Source: Aureimonas sp. AU20 (lineage in GTDB: Bacteria > Pseudomonadota > Alphaproteobacteria > Rhizobiales > Rhizobiaceae). Taken from it: DNA of 64,000 nt. A program made the translations under genes and the position numbers. The notes below the pieces were generated by a model. The model was not told the DNA's origin. It made no database searches and saw nothing but the letters and a program-made list of their open reading frames with translations. Positions 44,273-53,539 of the stretch are shown here, in pieces (the stretch's first letter is position 1; each line of letters starts with the position of its first letter). Location: contig NZ_CP006368.1 of assembly GCF_001442755.1 (NCBI RefSeq), forward strand, positions 62,001 to 126,000. The letters are read 5' to 3'.

Positions 44273-44996
44273 ATCGCGAGCTTGTGCACAAGGCCGAAAG
44301 GAACGCGGCCGCTGTCGGCCGGCCGGCCGGGCCCGGCGAAAGGCACCGGCGAACCAGCTCCCCCAGAGGCGAGGGGAGAGCTCCAGGCTCCGCTTGGCCG
44401 CTCAGCCAAAGGGCAAGGCGGCCGAGCGACCAGAGATCGGCGGCGGGCGCGGGCGCCGCCCCGGCCCATTGCTCCGGCGCCGCCCAGGCCTGCGCGCCGA
44501 CGGCCTCCCGGCCGGCCAGCGGATCGCCGGCGACGAGGCCGGCCGCGCCGAGATCGACGAGGACGACCGTGCCATCGGCGCGCAATAGGACATGGGCGGG
44601 TTTGAGGTCCTGATGCACGATGCCGCGCCCATGCAGATAGGCGAGCGTGCCGGCGATCGCACACAGGAGAAACGCGGCCAACTCCGGCGGCGAGAACGCG
44701 ATGCGGCAGTCCAGGAGGCGAAGCGGCAAAGCCTCGAAAGCAAGCCATCCCTCGCCTCCGCCCAGCATGTTCGGCAGGCCGGGATGGGCAAGCATCTTCG
44801 CCAGCCGTTGTTCGCGTTCGAAGCGCAACCGAGCGATCGCGTCCGCCGCGTCGAGGTCGAGGCGCTTGAGAATGGCGGAGCGCCCGTCCGGCGTTTCGGC
44901 CCGATGGACGCCGACCCCATTGCGGCAGGACAAGGCCGATAGGACGCGCCAGCCGGGAGTCTCGACGAACTGCGGTCCCTTCCGCTCAGAACGCAC
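44247..44996 (-). CDS. T6SS-linked Ser/Thr protein kinase
   Basis: Hanks-type kinase of 249 residues, cytoplasmic and without a sensor domain. Lys44 (AILKRL) is the ATP-binding lysine, the catalytic loop is HQDLKPAHVLL (Asp130, Lys132) and the DFG equivalent is DLG (148-150), with APEQW downstream. The Asn that normally follows DxKPx is replaced by His135, which may alter Mg binding. It lies in the T6SS transcript between the methyltransferase (11-bp overlap) and the receiver-SpoIIE phosphatase, so the two enzymes form an opposing pair, possibly taking the place of PpkA and PppA in T6SS control. Confidence 0.88.
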   Translation of the reverse strand: MRSERKGPQFVETPGWRVLSALSCRNGVGVHRAETPDGRSAILKRLDLDAADAIARLRFEREQRLAKMLAHPGLPNMLGGGEGWLAFEALPLRLLDCRIAFSPPELAAFLLCAIAGTLAYLHGRGIVHQDLKPAHVLLRADGTVVLVDLGAAGLVAGDPLAGREAVGAQAWAAPEQWAGAAPAPAADLWSLGRLALWLSGQAEPGALPSPLGELVRRCLSPGPAGRPTAAAFLSALCTSSRFAAGSAAL

Positions 44997-46521
44997 CGAT
45001 GCGTCGCCAGACCGGCAGGTCGATCGCGAGAATGGCCTCGGCCTTCTTGCGCATCACGGCGAGCACGTCGTCCCGGTCTTGTATGATCTCTCCGTCGCGC
45101 CGGAGATGTTCGCCCCTCGCCTGGAGCAGGTCCACGCATCGCTCGGCCAAGGCCTCGACCGTTTCCGGGGTCTGCGTCGCCAGAGCCTCGTAGGCCAGCA
45201 TGGACAGAAGCGGGATCTGCAGACCGCTTTGGATCGCGAAGGCGGCCAGGGTTATGGACGGGCGCGCATGCTCGATCGCGTTGCGCACGAAGGCCAGATT
45301 GACCGAACGCAGATGGTCGAGTTCGTGCGCCGTCGGCTGGCGCTGGATCAGGATGGCGTTGCGGGTCTCCACGCCGACCGTCAGAAGCTCCTCGTTGTCG
45401 GGCGAGGGCGGGGCGTCGGGCCGAGCGCGGATCTCCGCCAGCGAGGCGTCGCCCTCGGTCAGGATCTGCGCCATGAAGGCGTAGAAGGGGGATTTGAATT
45501 CGATCTCGCCGCTTGGCAAGGTCAGCTTCGGGGCAAGCTGCGCCTCCGCATCCGCCAGGGTCAGGCGCTTGCGCTCCAGCATCCGCGCCTTCGGCAGGGG
45601 CGCGATGGCGCGCGCGCCGCGCACGAAGACGTCGCGCCGGAAGATTCGTGGATTGAAATGGTCCTTCACGGTCTCGCGCATGGCGGCCGGGACGGTGGCC
45701 ACCAGCCGGCGCTGCTCTTCCGACAGAAAGATCGCGGGAAAGTTCTCCAGAAGCGTCGCGCTCCCGACATAGGACAGCTTGGCCCGCGCCAGATCGGCGG
45801 CGAGATCGGCATGATAGACCGGCTGCCAGGCGCCGTTCAGATATTCATGGGCGAGATAGGTGAGGCCGCGCTCGCGCTTGCCGAAGAGGAACGTCATGAA
45901 TTCCCTGTCGATCGCCATCGAGCCGGCTCGCTGCACGGCATCCGTGAAGTCCAGCGCCGCATGGACGCGGGCATCGCTCCGCCCGTCCTGCGTGGCCGCG
46001 AAATCATAAAGTAGGCGCTGGATCGGCATCTGCCGGCTCCAGCCGGGCTGGGCATTGTAGGTGACGGCGACGACGCCGCCCGGCCGCACGAAGCGCGACA
46101 GGACCTCGATGATCTCCAGCTGATGCTCGCGCGCGATCCAGGTCCAGATTCCGTGCAGCGTGACATAGTCGAAGAGCGGAAGCTCGCCCTCTGGGCTCTT
46201 GGCCAGATCCGCGAAGGAGCGTTCGGCAAACCGCACATTGGTGAGGCCGGCGCGGCGCGCCGTTTCCGTGGCATAGGCGATATGGGCGGGATTGAAGTCG
46301 AAGGCGTGGATCTCCGCCTCCGGATGGCAGGCGGCGAGCGTCAGCGCCGTTTCGCCCAGGCCGCAGCCGAGCTCGCAATAGGTGAAGCGCTCGTTGCCCT
46401 GGCGGGGCGGGTAGACGCCCTGGATCAGGCAGGCGAGATCGAGATGCGAGGGCATCTGCTCGGCATAGAAGCCGGGAACGTAGTCGATGTCGGCGACATA
46501 GCCCGAGGCCCAGTCGGTCAT
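44986..46521 (-). CDS. SAM-dependent methyltransferase with regulatory domain
   Basis: Protein of 511 residues. The N-terminal class I methyltransferase domain has motif I as CELGCGLGETAL and motif II as IHAFDFNP, with WIAREHQLEII further on. The remainder resembles the methyltransferase regulatory domain PF10119 and its C-terminal partner. The start overlaps the tssG stop in ATGA and the stop overlaps the kinase gene by 11 bp, so it is embedded in the T6SS operon. The target is unknown; it could be a structural subunit, a cell-envelope component, or the enzyme could be a substrate of the system. Confidence 0.82.
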   Translation of the reverse strand: MTDWASGYVADIDYVPGFYAEQMPSHLDLACLIQGVYPPRQGNERFTYCELGCGLGETALTLAACHPEAEIHAFDFNPAHIAYATETARRAGLTNVRFAERSFADLAKSPEGELPLFDYVTLHGIWTWIAREHQLEIIEVLSRFVRPGGVVAVTYNAQPGWSRQMPIQRLLYDFAATQDGRSDARVHAALDFTDAVQRAGSMAIDREFMTFLFGKRERGLTYLAHEYLNGAWQPVYHADLAADLARAKLSYVGSATLLENFPAIFLSEEQRRLVATVPAAMRETVKDHFNPRIFRRDVFVRGARAIAPLPKARMLERKRLTLADAEAQLAPKLTLPSGEIEFKSPFYAFMAQILTEGDASLAEIRARPDAPPSPDNEELLTVGVETRNAILIQRQPTAHELDHLRSVNLAFVRNAIEHARPSITLAAFAIQSGLQIPLLSMLAYEALATQTPETVEALAERCVDLLQARGEHLRRDGEIIQDRDDVLAVMRKKAEAILAIDLPVWRRIGAF

Positions 46522-47624
46522 GGCGAACCTTTCGCGTGCGGAGAAAGTGCGGAAGCGGGGGCGATGTCGACGACGCCCGGCTCTCGGCGTGGGGCGCTTG
46601 TTCCCGTCCAGGTGTTCCAGCCGAGCCGGCTGGCGCCCAGACCGCTCGCCGCGCCACCGAGGCGCAGCGGCGGCACGGCCTCGGCCTTCAGCGTCAGGCG
46701 CTGGACGAAGGACAGGTCCGGTCCCAACGCGAAGGCGGCCAGATCGCTCAACTGCTTCTGTCGCCACCCACCCGGCAGGAAGCTTTCGAAAGGCGCATGG
46801 TCGAGCGGGCCGACGAGGAGCCGCACGCGGCCCTGCACGCTCCAACTCTTCTGCCCCACCACGGCGTCCCGCCCCAGGCTGGAAAAGGCACCGCCGCCAA
46901 GGCCCGGCCGCCCCAGGCGCGTGCGCTCGGCAGACGCGATCGGCAGCCATTCGCCCACGAACTGCTCGACCCGGATCGGCTGGCCGAAGGCGTTGGACAG
47001 GACCTTCTCTATGGCATGAGCGGAGCGCGACTGCCGCCCGAGAAGCCCGGCGTGATGCAGAACGGCGCTGTCGGGCAGCGCGAGCCGCTCCCGGAACTGG
47101 GGCGGCGCGAGGCCCAGCACGGCCCGCATCGCCTCGTCGCTCGTGGCCTTGCCCGTCAGGGGCCGGCGCTCGGCCTCGATCACCGGCCGATACTTGGCGA
47201 AGGCCTCGTAGAGAAGCGCCGCCAGCCGGTCGTTGAACAGGTCGAGAAAGTCGCGCAGGCCCGGATTGCGCTCGCGCAGCGAACTTTGCACCAGTTCGCT
47301 GAAGGCATGGGGCATAGCGCCGTTCGTGCCCGTCAGGCCGATCACGGCCTGGGTCAGTCGCGCCGGCGCGCCCGGTTCGAAGCGTATCCGCGTGACCTCG
47401 CCATTGGCGAAGGACAGGCTCGAAGAAGCCTCGATGCGCAAGGCGGCCCGGCGCGGGTCCACGCCATGGCCGATCGCGTCGGGCAATGCGCCCCCGCTTC
47501 GCTGGCGTTCCTGAGCAACGATGCGCTCCACGAGGCGGATCGCCTGAAACAGCTCGAACCCGCCGGGATCGCGCTCGAGCGTCTCGATCAGAGAAGAACG
47601 CGGTCGCCGGCGCGGCTTGGCCAT
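46518..47624 (-). CDS. tssG: T6SS baseplate protein TssG
   Basis: Baseplate wedge subunit of 368 residues (ImpH family). Family features include the N-terminal FELFQAIRLVERI and the R/F-rich GAMPHAFSELVQ segment, with GGWRQKQLSDLAAF near the C-terminus. TssG works with TssE, TssF and TssK in assembling the baseplate. The ATG at 47622-47624 lies inside the end of tssF (37-bp overlap). Coupled to the methyltransferase downstream by ATGA. Confidence 0.93.
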   Translation of the reverse strand: MAKPRRRPRSSLIETLERDPGGFELFQAIRLVERIVAQERQRSGGALPDAIGHGVDPRRAALRIEASSSLSFANGEVTRIRFEPGAPARLTQAVIGLTGTNGAMPHAFSELVQSSLRERNPGLRDFLDLFNDRLAALLYEAFAKYRPVIEAERRPLTGKATSDEAMRAVLGLAPPQFRERLALPDSAVLHHAGLLGRQSRSAHAIEKVLSNAFGQPIRVEQFVGEWLPIASAERTRLGRPGLGGGAFSSLGRDAVVGQKSWSVQGRVRLLVGPLDHAPFESFLPGGWRQKQLSDLAAFALGPDLSFVQRLTLKAEAVPPLRLGGAASGLGASRLGWNTWTGTSAPRREPGVVDIAPASALSPHAKGSP

Positions 47625-49426
47625 TGGCGCAGAACTCCTGTGCGACCCTTGATGCGGGCGGTGAGGCGGGAAAAGGAGTTGACGGAAGCGTAGAGGCCGA
47701 GAAAGCGCTCCAGAATGCTGGCCAGCAGGAAGACGCTGGAACCGGAGAAGTTGGCGTCGTCGAACAGGATCTCGACATCGACGCCACGGCAGAAGGCAAT
47801 CTGATCGACACCCCGCACGCGGGCCGAGCCCAGCTTGGCCGACACCGACAGGACGCCGTCGATCAGGGCGCGCGTCTCGGCAGAATCCTTGATGTCGTAA
47901 AGGGTCAGAAGTTCGCGGATCGCGCTGGCGTCCTCGGCTTCCACCAACGAAAGATGGTTGAGCGCGAGATGCGAGATCAGCCGCCAGCGCCCGGCCTGGC
48001 CGAACAGATTGCGCAGTGTCGCAGTGGGCGGGGTCAGCAGGCGCAGCCGCGCGATGGCGGGCGATGGCCGCACCATAGAGAGGTGCGGCTGCGATCCGCC
48101 GAAGGGCAGGCGTTCGGGGAGATCCCTGTTGAGGCACATCGTGTCGACCGACAGGACCGCGTTGGGCAGGCTCCGACCGTCGAAATCGGGGTCCACCAGC
48201 GAGATCAGCGTTTCCGTGCCGGGATTGTCGGCCACACCCTCGCGCTGGCTGGTCAGCCACCAGACCTCGTGCGAGCGATCCTCCGTGCGGCCCTGCGAGG
48301 CGTCCGCATGGCTGAGACTGTAGAAGGGAAAGGCCTCCTGCGGCGATTCCCGCCCGCCGCCGCTGATCCAGACCCGATCGACGCTGTAGACTTCCAGCGC
48401 CGAGCGCCGCCGGCTGTCGGGAACGACCCGGTAGTCGCTCGTCCTGTGGTCGAGGCGGATCGGTTCGGCCGCCTGGGGAAAGAGATTGACCACCGGCGTG
48501 CAGCCGAGCGCGAACGCGTCCGGCGACACGGCTCGCTCGATCGAGGCGGCCGAGCGCTTGAGATAGACGAAAATGTCGAGCCGGCGCGCCTGCGGGTCGA
48601 GCCGCGCGGCCTCCGGCAGCTCCAGATCGACGAACAGGAACTTCTCGGGAAAGACGAAGAACTCCGTCAGCAGCCGATAGCCGGCATGAGCCGTCTCGGG
48701 ATAGAGCAGCAGCCCTTCGTCGGTTCCAAAGCCCACGGGACGCAGGACACTCGGCTCGGCGACGATCGGCGCCGGATCGCCCGGCCCTTTGGCGAAGGCC
48801 ACCGCCAAGGCGTCGTTCAGGAGCAGTTCGTGAAGCTGATAGGTCAGCGAGGGCTGGCCGCGCAGGAAGAAGCGCAGTTTGCCCGGCGCGATGTCCGCAA
48901 AGCTGCGCTCGCCGCTGGTCGGCTCCAGCGTCAGCCGCAGGCAGGAAACGGCTCCGGCGGCGGCGGGCACCGCAGGCGCCTGGAACGGCCGGCTCGCAAG
49001 GCTCGCACCCGCCAACCGTACCGGATGCAGTTCCACGGGATAGGCGGTGCGGAACCGGCAGGTCTCGCCTTCGACCGGCTCGGTGTCGAGCATGGCGCCA
49101 GCCTCGACGAGGTAGCGCTCCTGCAGATCGGCCGGCGGCTCCATCTGAAGCACGGCCATGGAGGGGACCGGCCGCTGATAATGGGGATAGAGAATGCCGA
49201 GCAAGGCGTCGGTGAGCTCTGGAAAGTCGTCGTCCAGCTTCTGCCGCACGCGAGCGGTCAGGAAGGCGAAGCTCTCGATCAGGCGTCCGACCGAAGGGTC
49301 TTCCACCGCGTCCGCCGACACGCGCAGGCGGCCGGCGATGCGCGGATGCTCGGCCGCGAACTCCGCCGCGCCGCGCCGGATCGCCAGAAGCTCCCGATTG
49401 TAATGGGTCAGAAAACTGTCGGACAT
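47588..49426 (-). CDS. tssF: T6SS baseplate protein TssF
   Basis: Large baseplate wedge subunit of 612 residues (ImpG family). It begins MSDSFLTHYNRELLAIRRGAAEFA and continues with VGRLIESFAFLTARVRQKLDDDFPELTDALL, a hallmark of the family; the C-terminal GRTGVLRQWPSRAGDRVLL is also typical. It overlaps tssG and follows tssE by 17 bp. Confidence 0.95.
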   Translation of the reverse strand: MSDSFLTHYNRELLAIRRGAAEFAAEHPRIAGRLRVSADAVEDPSVGRLIESFAFLTARVRQKLDDDFPELTDALLGILYPHYQRPVPSMAVLQMEPPADLQERYLVEAGAMLDTEPVEGETCRFRTAYPVELHPVRLAGASLASRPFQAPAVPAAAGAVSCLRLTLEPTSGERSFADIAPGKLRFFLRGQPSLTYQLHELLLNDALAVAFAKGPGDPAPIVAEPSVLRPVGFGTDEGLLLYPETAHAGYRLLTEFFVFPEKFLFVDLELPEAARLDPQARRLDIFVYLKRSAASIERAVSPDAFALGCTPVVNLFPQAAEPIRLDHRTSDYRVVPDSRRRSALEVYSVDRVWISGGGRESPQEAFPFYSLSHADASQGRTEDRSHEVWWLTSQREGVADNPGTETLISLVDPDFDGRSLPNAVLSVDTMCLNRDLPERLPFGGSQPHLSMVRPSPAIARLRLLTPPTATLRNLFGQAGRWRLISHLALNHLSLVEAEDASAIRELLTLYDIKDSAETRALIDGVLSVSAKLGSARVRGVDQIAFCRGVDVEILFDDANFSGSSVFLLASILERFLGLYASVNSFSRLTARIKGRTGVLRQWPSRAGDRVLL

Positions 49427-49443
49427 CCCGCCTCTTCAGCCGA

Positions 49444-49938
49444 TCATGCGCCGCCGGCCTCGACGCCGGTGATCGACAGATTGCGCGCCGCCGGATCGAT
49501 CGCCGTATCGTAGACGATCGCGTCGACCCCCGCCTCTGTTACCAGAAGCCCGCGGATTCGAAAGCGCAAGGTCCGGTCGAGCGTGGTGGCGAAACCGGTC
49601 ATCTCGACGCTGACGTCGCGCAGGCGCGGTTCGAACCGCCGGATCACGTCCTCGAACTGGCGACGGAAGGCGTCGCGCTGACCGTCCGACGCCATCGGAC
49701 GGGTCTGCAGGTCGCTCAGCCCATAGGTCAGAAGCGAAGTGTGCAACTCCTTGAGTTCCGCCGGGGCGGAGACCTGGCATGGGCGCGTGTTGAACAGCGC
49801 CTCCAGATCGCGGCGCACGCTGTTGCGCAGCGCCGCCACATTGGCCAGCGTCTCGCGGCTCCCTTCCGGCGCGTCACCGGCGAGCAGCCGGTCGAGCACG
49901 GACAGGCGGACGGGCTGGCGGGGTCTGATGTTCGACAT
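49444..49938 (-). CDS. tssE: T6SS baseplate protein TssE (gp25-like)
   Basis: Phage gp25-like baseplate protein of 164 residues. The N-terminal LSVLDRLLAG, the central SLLTYGLSD and a final stretch with RIRGLL fit the family. It initiates sheath polymerisation at the baseplate. Placed between tssC2 (8 bp) and tssF, as in imp-type clusters of rhizobia. Confidence 0.92.
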   Translation of the reverse strand: MSNIRPRQPVRLSVLDRLLAGDAPEGSRETLANVAALRNSVRRDLEALFNTRPCQVSAPAELKELHTSLLTYGLSDLQTRPMASDGQRDAFRRQFEDVIRRFEPRLRDVSVEMTGFATTLDRTLRFRIRGLLVTEAGVDAIVYDTAIDPAARNLSITGVEAGGA

Positions 49939-49946
49939 GCCAGCCC

Positions 49947-51497
49947 TCAGCGCCCGCGCAGACCGTTCAGTTCCGTGTAGAGACGGAACGAGGCCACCAT
50001 CTGATCGATCTGGAAATGCGGCTTCAACTGCATGATGCAGGCGAACGAACCCGGCTTGCCCGGCACCTCGCGGATTTCCACACTGGAACTGTTGAGCGGA
50101 TACTGCGCCTTGAGCTCATCCGGCGCATCGGCATTGCCGGTCACATATTGCTGCAGCCACGTGCTCAGGCGCGATTGCAGCTCATCGGCTGTCGTCAAGG
50201 CGCCCGTCACGTCCCGCGCGATGACCTTGATGTAATGGGCAAAGCGGCTGACGCAGAGAATGTATTGCAGCATCGAGGAGATGCGTTCGTTGGCCGCGCG
50301 CACGTCGGTTCCCGCCTGGGCGGGCACATGCAGGGAGGGCGTTCCAAGAAAGGCCGAGTTCGGCGTGTAGCGACAGGGGCTCAGCGTCATCAGGCCGATC
50401 TCCTCCATCTGCTTCTGCTTGCGATCGGTCAGTTCCACCTCCAGCGGGCGGCGATAGGCGCGGGCCTCGCCGGTGGAGAAGGGCGCGCTCGGCAGGTGCT
50501 CGACCAGGCCGGCACCGCCTTCGTCCTGCCGGGTGCCGCGAATGTCGGCGAACCAGCTCCAATCCCGAAAGGCGTTGATGACGACGGCACCGAAGGCATA
50601 GACGCCATTGCCGAACAGCCAGTCGTCGACCGAGAGACCTTCGCGCCCCTCGTCGTAGCGAAATCCGTCCGCCCGCACGCCGTCGTCGCCATGGCGTCGA
50701 CGCAGAAGAATGCGCGGCGCGGTGACGGTGAGAAAGCGGCTGTCGTCCTGCGCCTGAAGGGCGCGCCAGCGGGCGTAGTCCAGGCCGCGAAAGGGCAGGG
50801 CGATGTCCTGCACGAAGGACAGTTCGGAAAAGTCCTCCACCCCCAGAAGCGCGGGGCTGGCGCCGATGACGCAGGGCGCGAAGGCCGCCGCCGCCACGCC
50901 CGCCAGCGAGGACAGGGTGGAGATATCGTCGCCCGGAATTCCACGCGCCGTGCCGTGCCGGTGCTGGATCTCGTAGTCGCACAGGACGAGGCCATAGGGC
51001 AGGCCGCCCGGCATACCGAACTCGTCGCTGTAGAGACGCTCGAACAGGAGGCTGCGATCGAACTCCGCCGTGCGGTTGAAGTCGCGCGCCAGTTCGGCCC
51101 AGGTGGCGGAAAGAACGCGCACCACCACGCGCTCGTCCCCTCCGGCCGAGGCCAGAAGATGGTCGAGCCCGCGCCAGGACGCTTCGAGCGCCTGGAAATC
51201 CTGGTGATGAAGGATTGCGTCGACCTGCCCCGACAGCATGTCGTCGATGGCGGCGATCTCGCGGTCGATCGCCGCTCGAAGACCCGCCCCGCCCCGCGTG
51301 AGGAGGCTGCGCAGGCCGTCTCCGAACCAAAGCTGAAGAGCCTCGGCCGAATTGTCTTCCCTGAGGAAGCGGGCGAGATCGCTCTCGCCCACTTCCTCCT
51401 TATCGAACAGGGCTTCGACCAAGCGAAGCCCCAGAGGCAGCGCGGCGGCGCCGGCGATCCGCTTCCCCCGATCAGGGATGGAGGGTTTCACCTGCAC
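49947..51497 (-). CDS. Second TssC-like sheath protein (ImpD type)
   Basis: Paralogue of TssC, 516 residues. Conserved sheath features are present: HHQDFQALEASWRGLDHLL, SDEFGMPGGLPYGLVLCDYEI and RFAHYIKVIARD, but sequence differs from the TssC directly upstream. Clusters of the imp type in Rhizobium and Agrobacterium also carry two TssC-like genes. Whether it joins the sheath or has a regulatory or chaperone-like role is not determined. It follows tssC by 13 bp. Confidence 0.9.
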   Translation of the reverse strand: MQVKPSIPDRGKRIAGAAALPLGLRLVEALFDKEEVGESDLARFLREDNSAEALQLWFGDGLRSLLTRGGAGLRAAIDREIAAIDDMLSGQVDAILHHQDFQALEASWRGLDHLLASAGGDERVVVRVLSATWAELARDFNRTAEFDRSLLFERLYSDEFGMPGGLPYGLVLCDYEIQHRHGTARGIPGDDISTLSSLAGVAAAAFAPCVIGASPALLGVEDFSELSFVQDIALPFRGLDYARWRALQAQDDSRFLTVTAPRILLRRRHGDDGVRADGFRYDEGREGLSVDDWLFGNGVYAFGAVVINAFRDWSWFADIRGTRQDEGGAGLVEHLPSAPFSTGEARAYRRPLEVELTDRKQKQMEEIGLMTLSPCRYTPNSAFLGTPSLHVPAQAGTDVRAANERISSMLQYILCVSRFAHYIKVIARDVTGALTTADELQSRLSTWLQQYVTGNADAPDELKAQYPLNSSSVEIREVPGKPGSFACIMQLKPHFQIDQMVASFRLYTELNGLRGR

Positions 51498-51510
51498 GCC
51501 GCGCCGCCCG

Positions 51511-53004
51511 TCAGGCCGAAGCCGGGATGCGAGCCACGAGGCGCATGGACGTGGTGAGCTCTTCCATCTGCAGCCAGGGGCGCAGATAGGCGACCGCGTT
51601 GTAGGAACCGGGCGCGCCCGGGACTTCCTTCACCGTGACCTTCGCCTCGGCCAGCGGGAAGCGGGCCTTGGTTTCCTGGCCGGCGGCCGCGTTGCCGTTC
51701 ACGTAATTGCTGATCCAGCTGTTCAGCCAGCTCTCGGCGTCGCTCGCTTCGAGGAACGAGCCGACCTTGTCGCGACCCATGACCTTCAGGTAGTGCGCGA
51801 TGCGGCCCGTGGCCATGATGTAGGGCAGGCGGGCCGAGATGGCGGCGTTGGCCGTCGCCTCGGGCGTGTCGTACTTCTTGGGCTTCTGCGTGGTCTGTGC
51901 GCCGAAGAACACGGCATAGTCAGTGTTCTTGTAGTGGCAGATCGGCAGGAAGCCGAGCTTGGAGAGTTCCGCCTCGCGCCGGTCGGTGATGCCGATCTCG
52001 GTCGGGCACTGCTGGTCCGTGTCGCCGCTGTCGGAGACGAAGGTGAAGCTCGGCAGGTTTTCCACCTTGCCGCCGCCCTCGGCGCCGCGAATGGCCGTGC
52101 ACCAGCCGGTCTGGGCGAAGGCGTCGGTCAGGCGCGTACCGAGCGAGAAGGCCGCGTTGGTCCAGGTGAACTTGTCGGGCGTCATGGCCGTGGTGCGGCC
52201 GTCGGCGTCGACGGGAGCTTCCTGGAAATCGAATTCCTCGATCTGCGTGCCGGCCGAGCCGTAGGGCAGGCGCGACAGGACGCGCGGCATGGCGAGCGTG
52301 ACGAAGCGGCTGTCCTCGCTTTCGCGGAACGAGCGCCATTTGATGTAATCCGGGGTCTCGAAAATCTTCTCGAGGTCACGCGGCTTGGACAGTTCCGTGA
52401 AGGAATCGAGGCCGAACATCTGCGGCGCGGCGGCCGCCACGAAGGGCGCGAAGGCGGCGGCGGCGACGTTCGACATGCTCTGCAGCGTCGCCATGTCGTC
52501 GGCACCGGGGCCAAAATCGTAGTTGCCGATCAGCGCGCCATAAGGCTCGCCGCCCGACAGGCCGAACTCGTTCTCGTAGATCTTCTTGAAGATCGTGCTC
52601 TGGTCGAACTCGGCCGCCTTCGCCAGATCCTTGCTCAGCTCCTTCTTGGAGATGTTGAGCAGGCGGATCTTCAGGTTGGCGCTCGTCTCGGTGTTCTTGA
52701 CGAGATAATTCAGCCCTCGCCACGAGCCCTCGATCTCCTGGAACTCGGGATGGTGCATGATGGCGGAAAGCTGCTTGGAGATCTTGTCGTCGATCGCCGC
52801 GATTGCCTTCTGGAAGGTCACGGCGAGGTTCTTGTTGAACGTCACCGTGCCCTTCATGGCCTCCTGCGTCAGATTGCGCAGAAGATCCTGAACTTCGTTG
52901 GCGTCCGTGTTGCGCGTCGCGCCGATCGCCTGGTCGAGCAGGCTACCGGTCTCGACGGCGGCTTCGGCTCCAGTGGCAGACTTAAGCTGGGTCTCGCTCA
53001 TCAC
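51511..53004 (-). CDS. tssC: T6SS sheath large subunit TssC
   Basis: Contractile-sheath protein of 497 residues. The family signature regions are intact: [40 protein letters not shown] and [15 protein letters not shown], ending in [15 protein letters not shown]. With TssB it forms the sheath disassembled by TssH. The start overlaps the tssB stop by 4 bp (ATGA). Confidence 0.96.
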   Translation of the reverse strand: MMSETQLKSATGAEAAVETGSLLDQAIGATRNTDANEVQDLLRNLTQEAMKGTVTFNKNLAVTFQKAIAAIDDKISKQLSAIMHHPEFQEIEGSWRGLNYLVKNTETSANLKIRLLNISKKELSKDLAKAAEFDQSTIFKKIYENEFGLSGGEPYGALIGNYDFGPGADDMATLQSMSNVAAAAFAPFVAAAAPQMFGLDSFTELSKPRDLEKIFETPDYIKWRSFRESEDSRFVTLAMPRVLSRLPYGSAGTQIEEFDFQEAPVDADGRTTAMTPDKFTWTNAAFSLGTRLTDAFAQTGWCTAIRGAEGGGKVENLPSFTFVSDSGDTDQQCPTEIGITDRREAELSKLGFLPICHYKNTDYAVFFGAQTTQKPKKYDTPEATANAAISARLPYIMATGRIAHYLKVMGRDKVGSFLEASDAESWLNSWISNYVNGNAAAGQETKARFPLAEAKVTVKEVPGAPGSYNAVAYLRPWLQMEELTTSMRLVARIPASA

Positions 53005-53516
53005 TCGTCTCCCTTGCCGGAATCCGTGCCGAGCTGGCTGGCCAGGGCCTGGATCTGGTCCGTGTTCTTCAGAACTTCCTCGAGAAGGCTTTCCAGCTCC
53101 TCGGAGCGGTCGACCTTGGTCATGAGATCGCGCAGCTTGTTGCGCGCCTCGAGCAGCTTGCGCAGCGGCTCGACCTGCTGGACCACGGCGGCGGGCTCGA
53201 AATCGGCCATCGACTTGAACCGCAGATCGACCGCGATTTCCGAGCCGTCGTCCGACAGGGTGTTGTCGACGCGGAACTGCGCACCCGGCGTCAGGCGCTG
53301 GAGCGTCTCGTCGAAATTGTCGCGGTCGATCTGCGTGAACTTGCGGTCGCGCAAAGGCTTCTGCGGCTCATAGGACTTGCCCGAGAAGTCGCCGAGCACG
53401 CCGACCACGAAGGGCAGTTCCTTGCGGACCGCCGCACCTTCCGTCTCGACGTCGTAGGTGATGTGAACGCGGGGCTTACGCACCCGGTTCAACTTATGCT
53501 GCAAGCTTTCGGACAT
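53001..53516 (-). CDS. tssB: T6SS sheath small subunit TssB
   Basis: Small sheath subunit of 171 residues. It begins [22 protein letters not shown] and carries [15 protein letters not shown] and [15 protein letters not shown], all typical of TssB. A run of charged residues at the end ([14 protein letters not shown]) fits the helix that contacts TssC. The ATG at 53514-53516 is chosen because the family starts here; the frame is open far upstream. Confidence 0.96.
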   Translation of the reverse strand: MSESLQHKLNRVRKPRVHITYDVETEGAAVRKELPFVVGVLGDFSGKSYEPQKPLRDRKFTQIDRDNFDETLQRLTPGAQFRVDNTLSDDGSEIAVDLRFKSMADFEPAAVVQQVEPLRKLLEARNKLRDLMTKVDRSEELESLLEEVLKNTDQIQALASQLGTDSGKGDE

Positions 53517-53539
53517 GGCCCTCTCCAATATTGAAGCAA

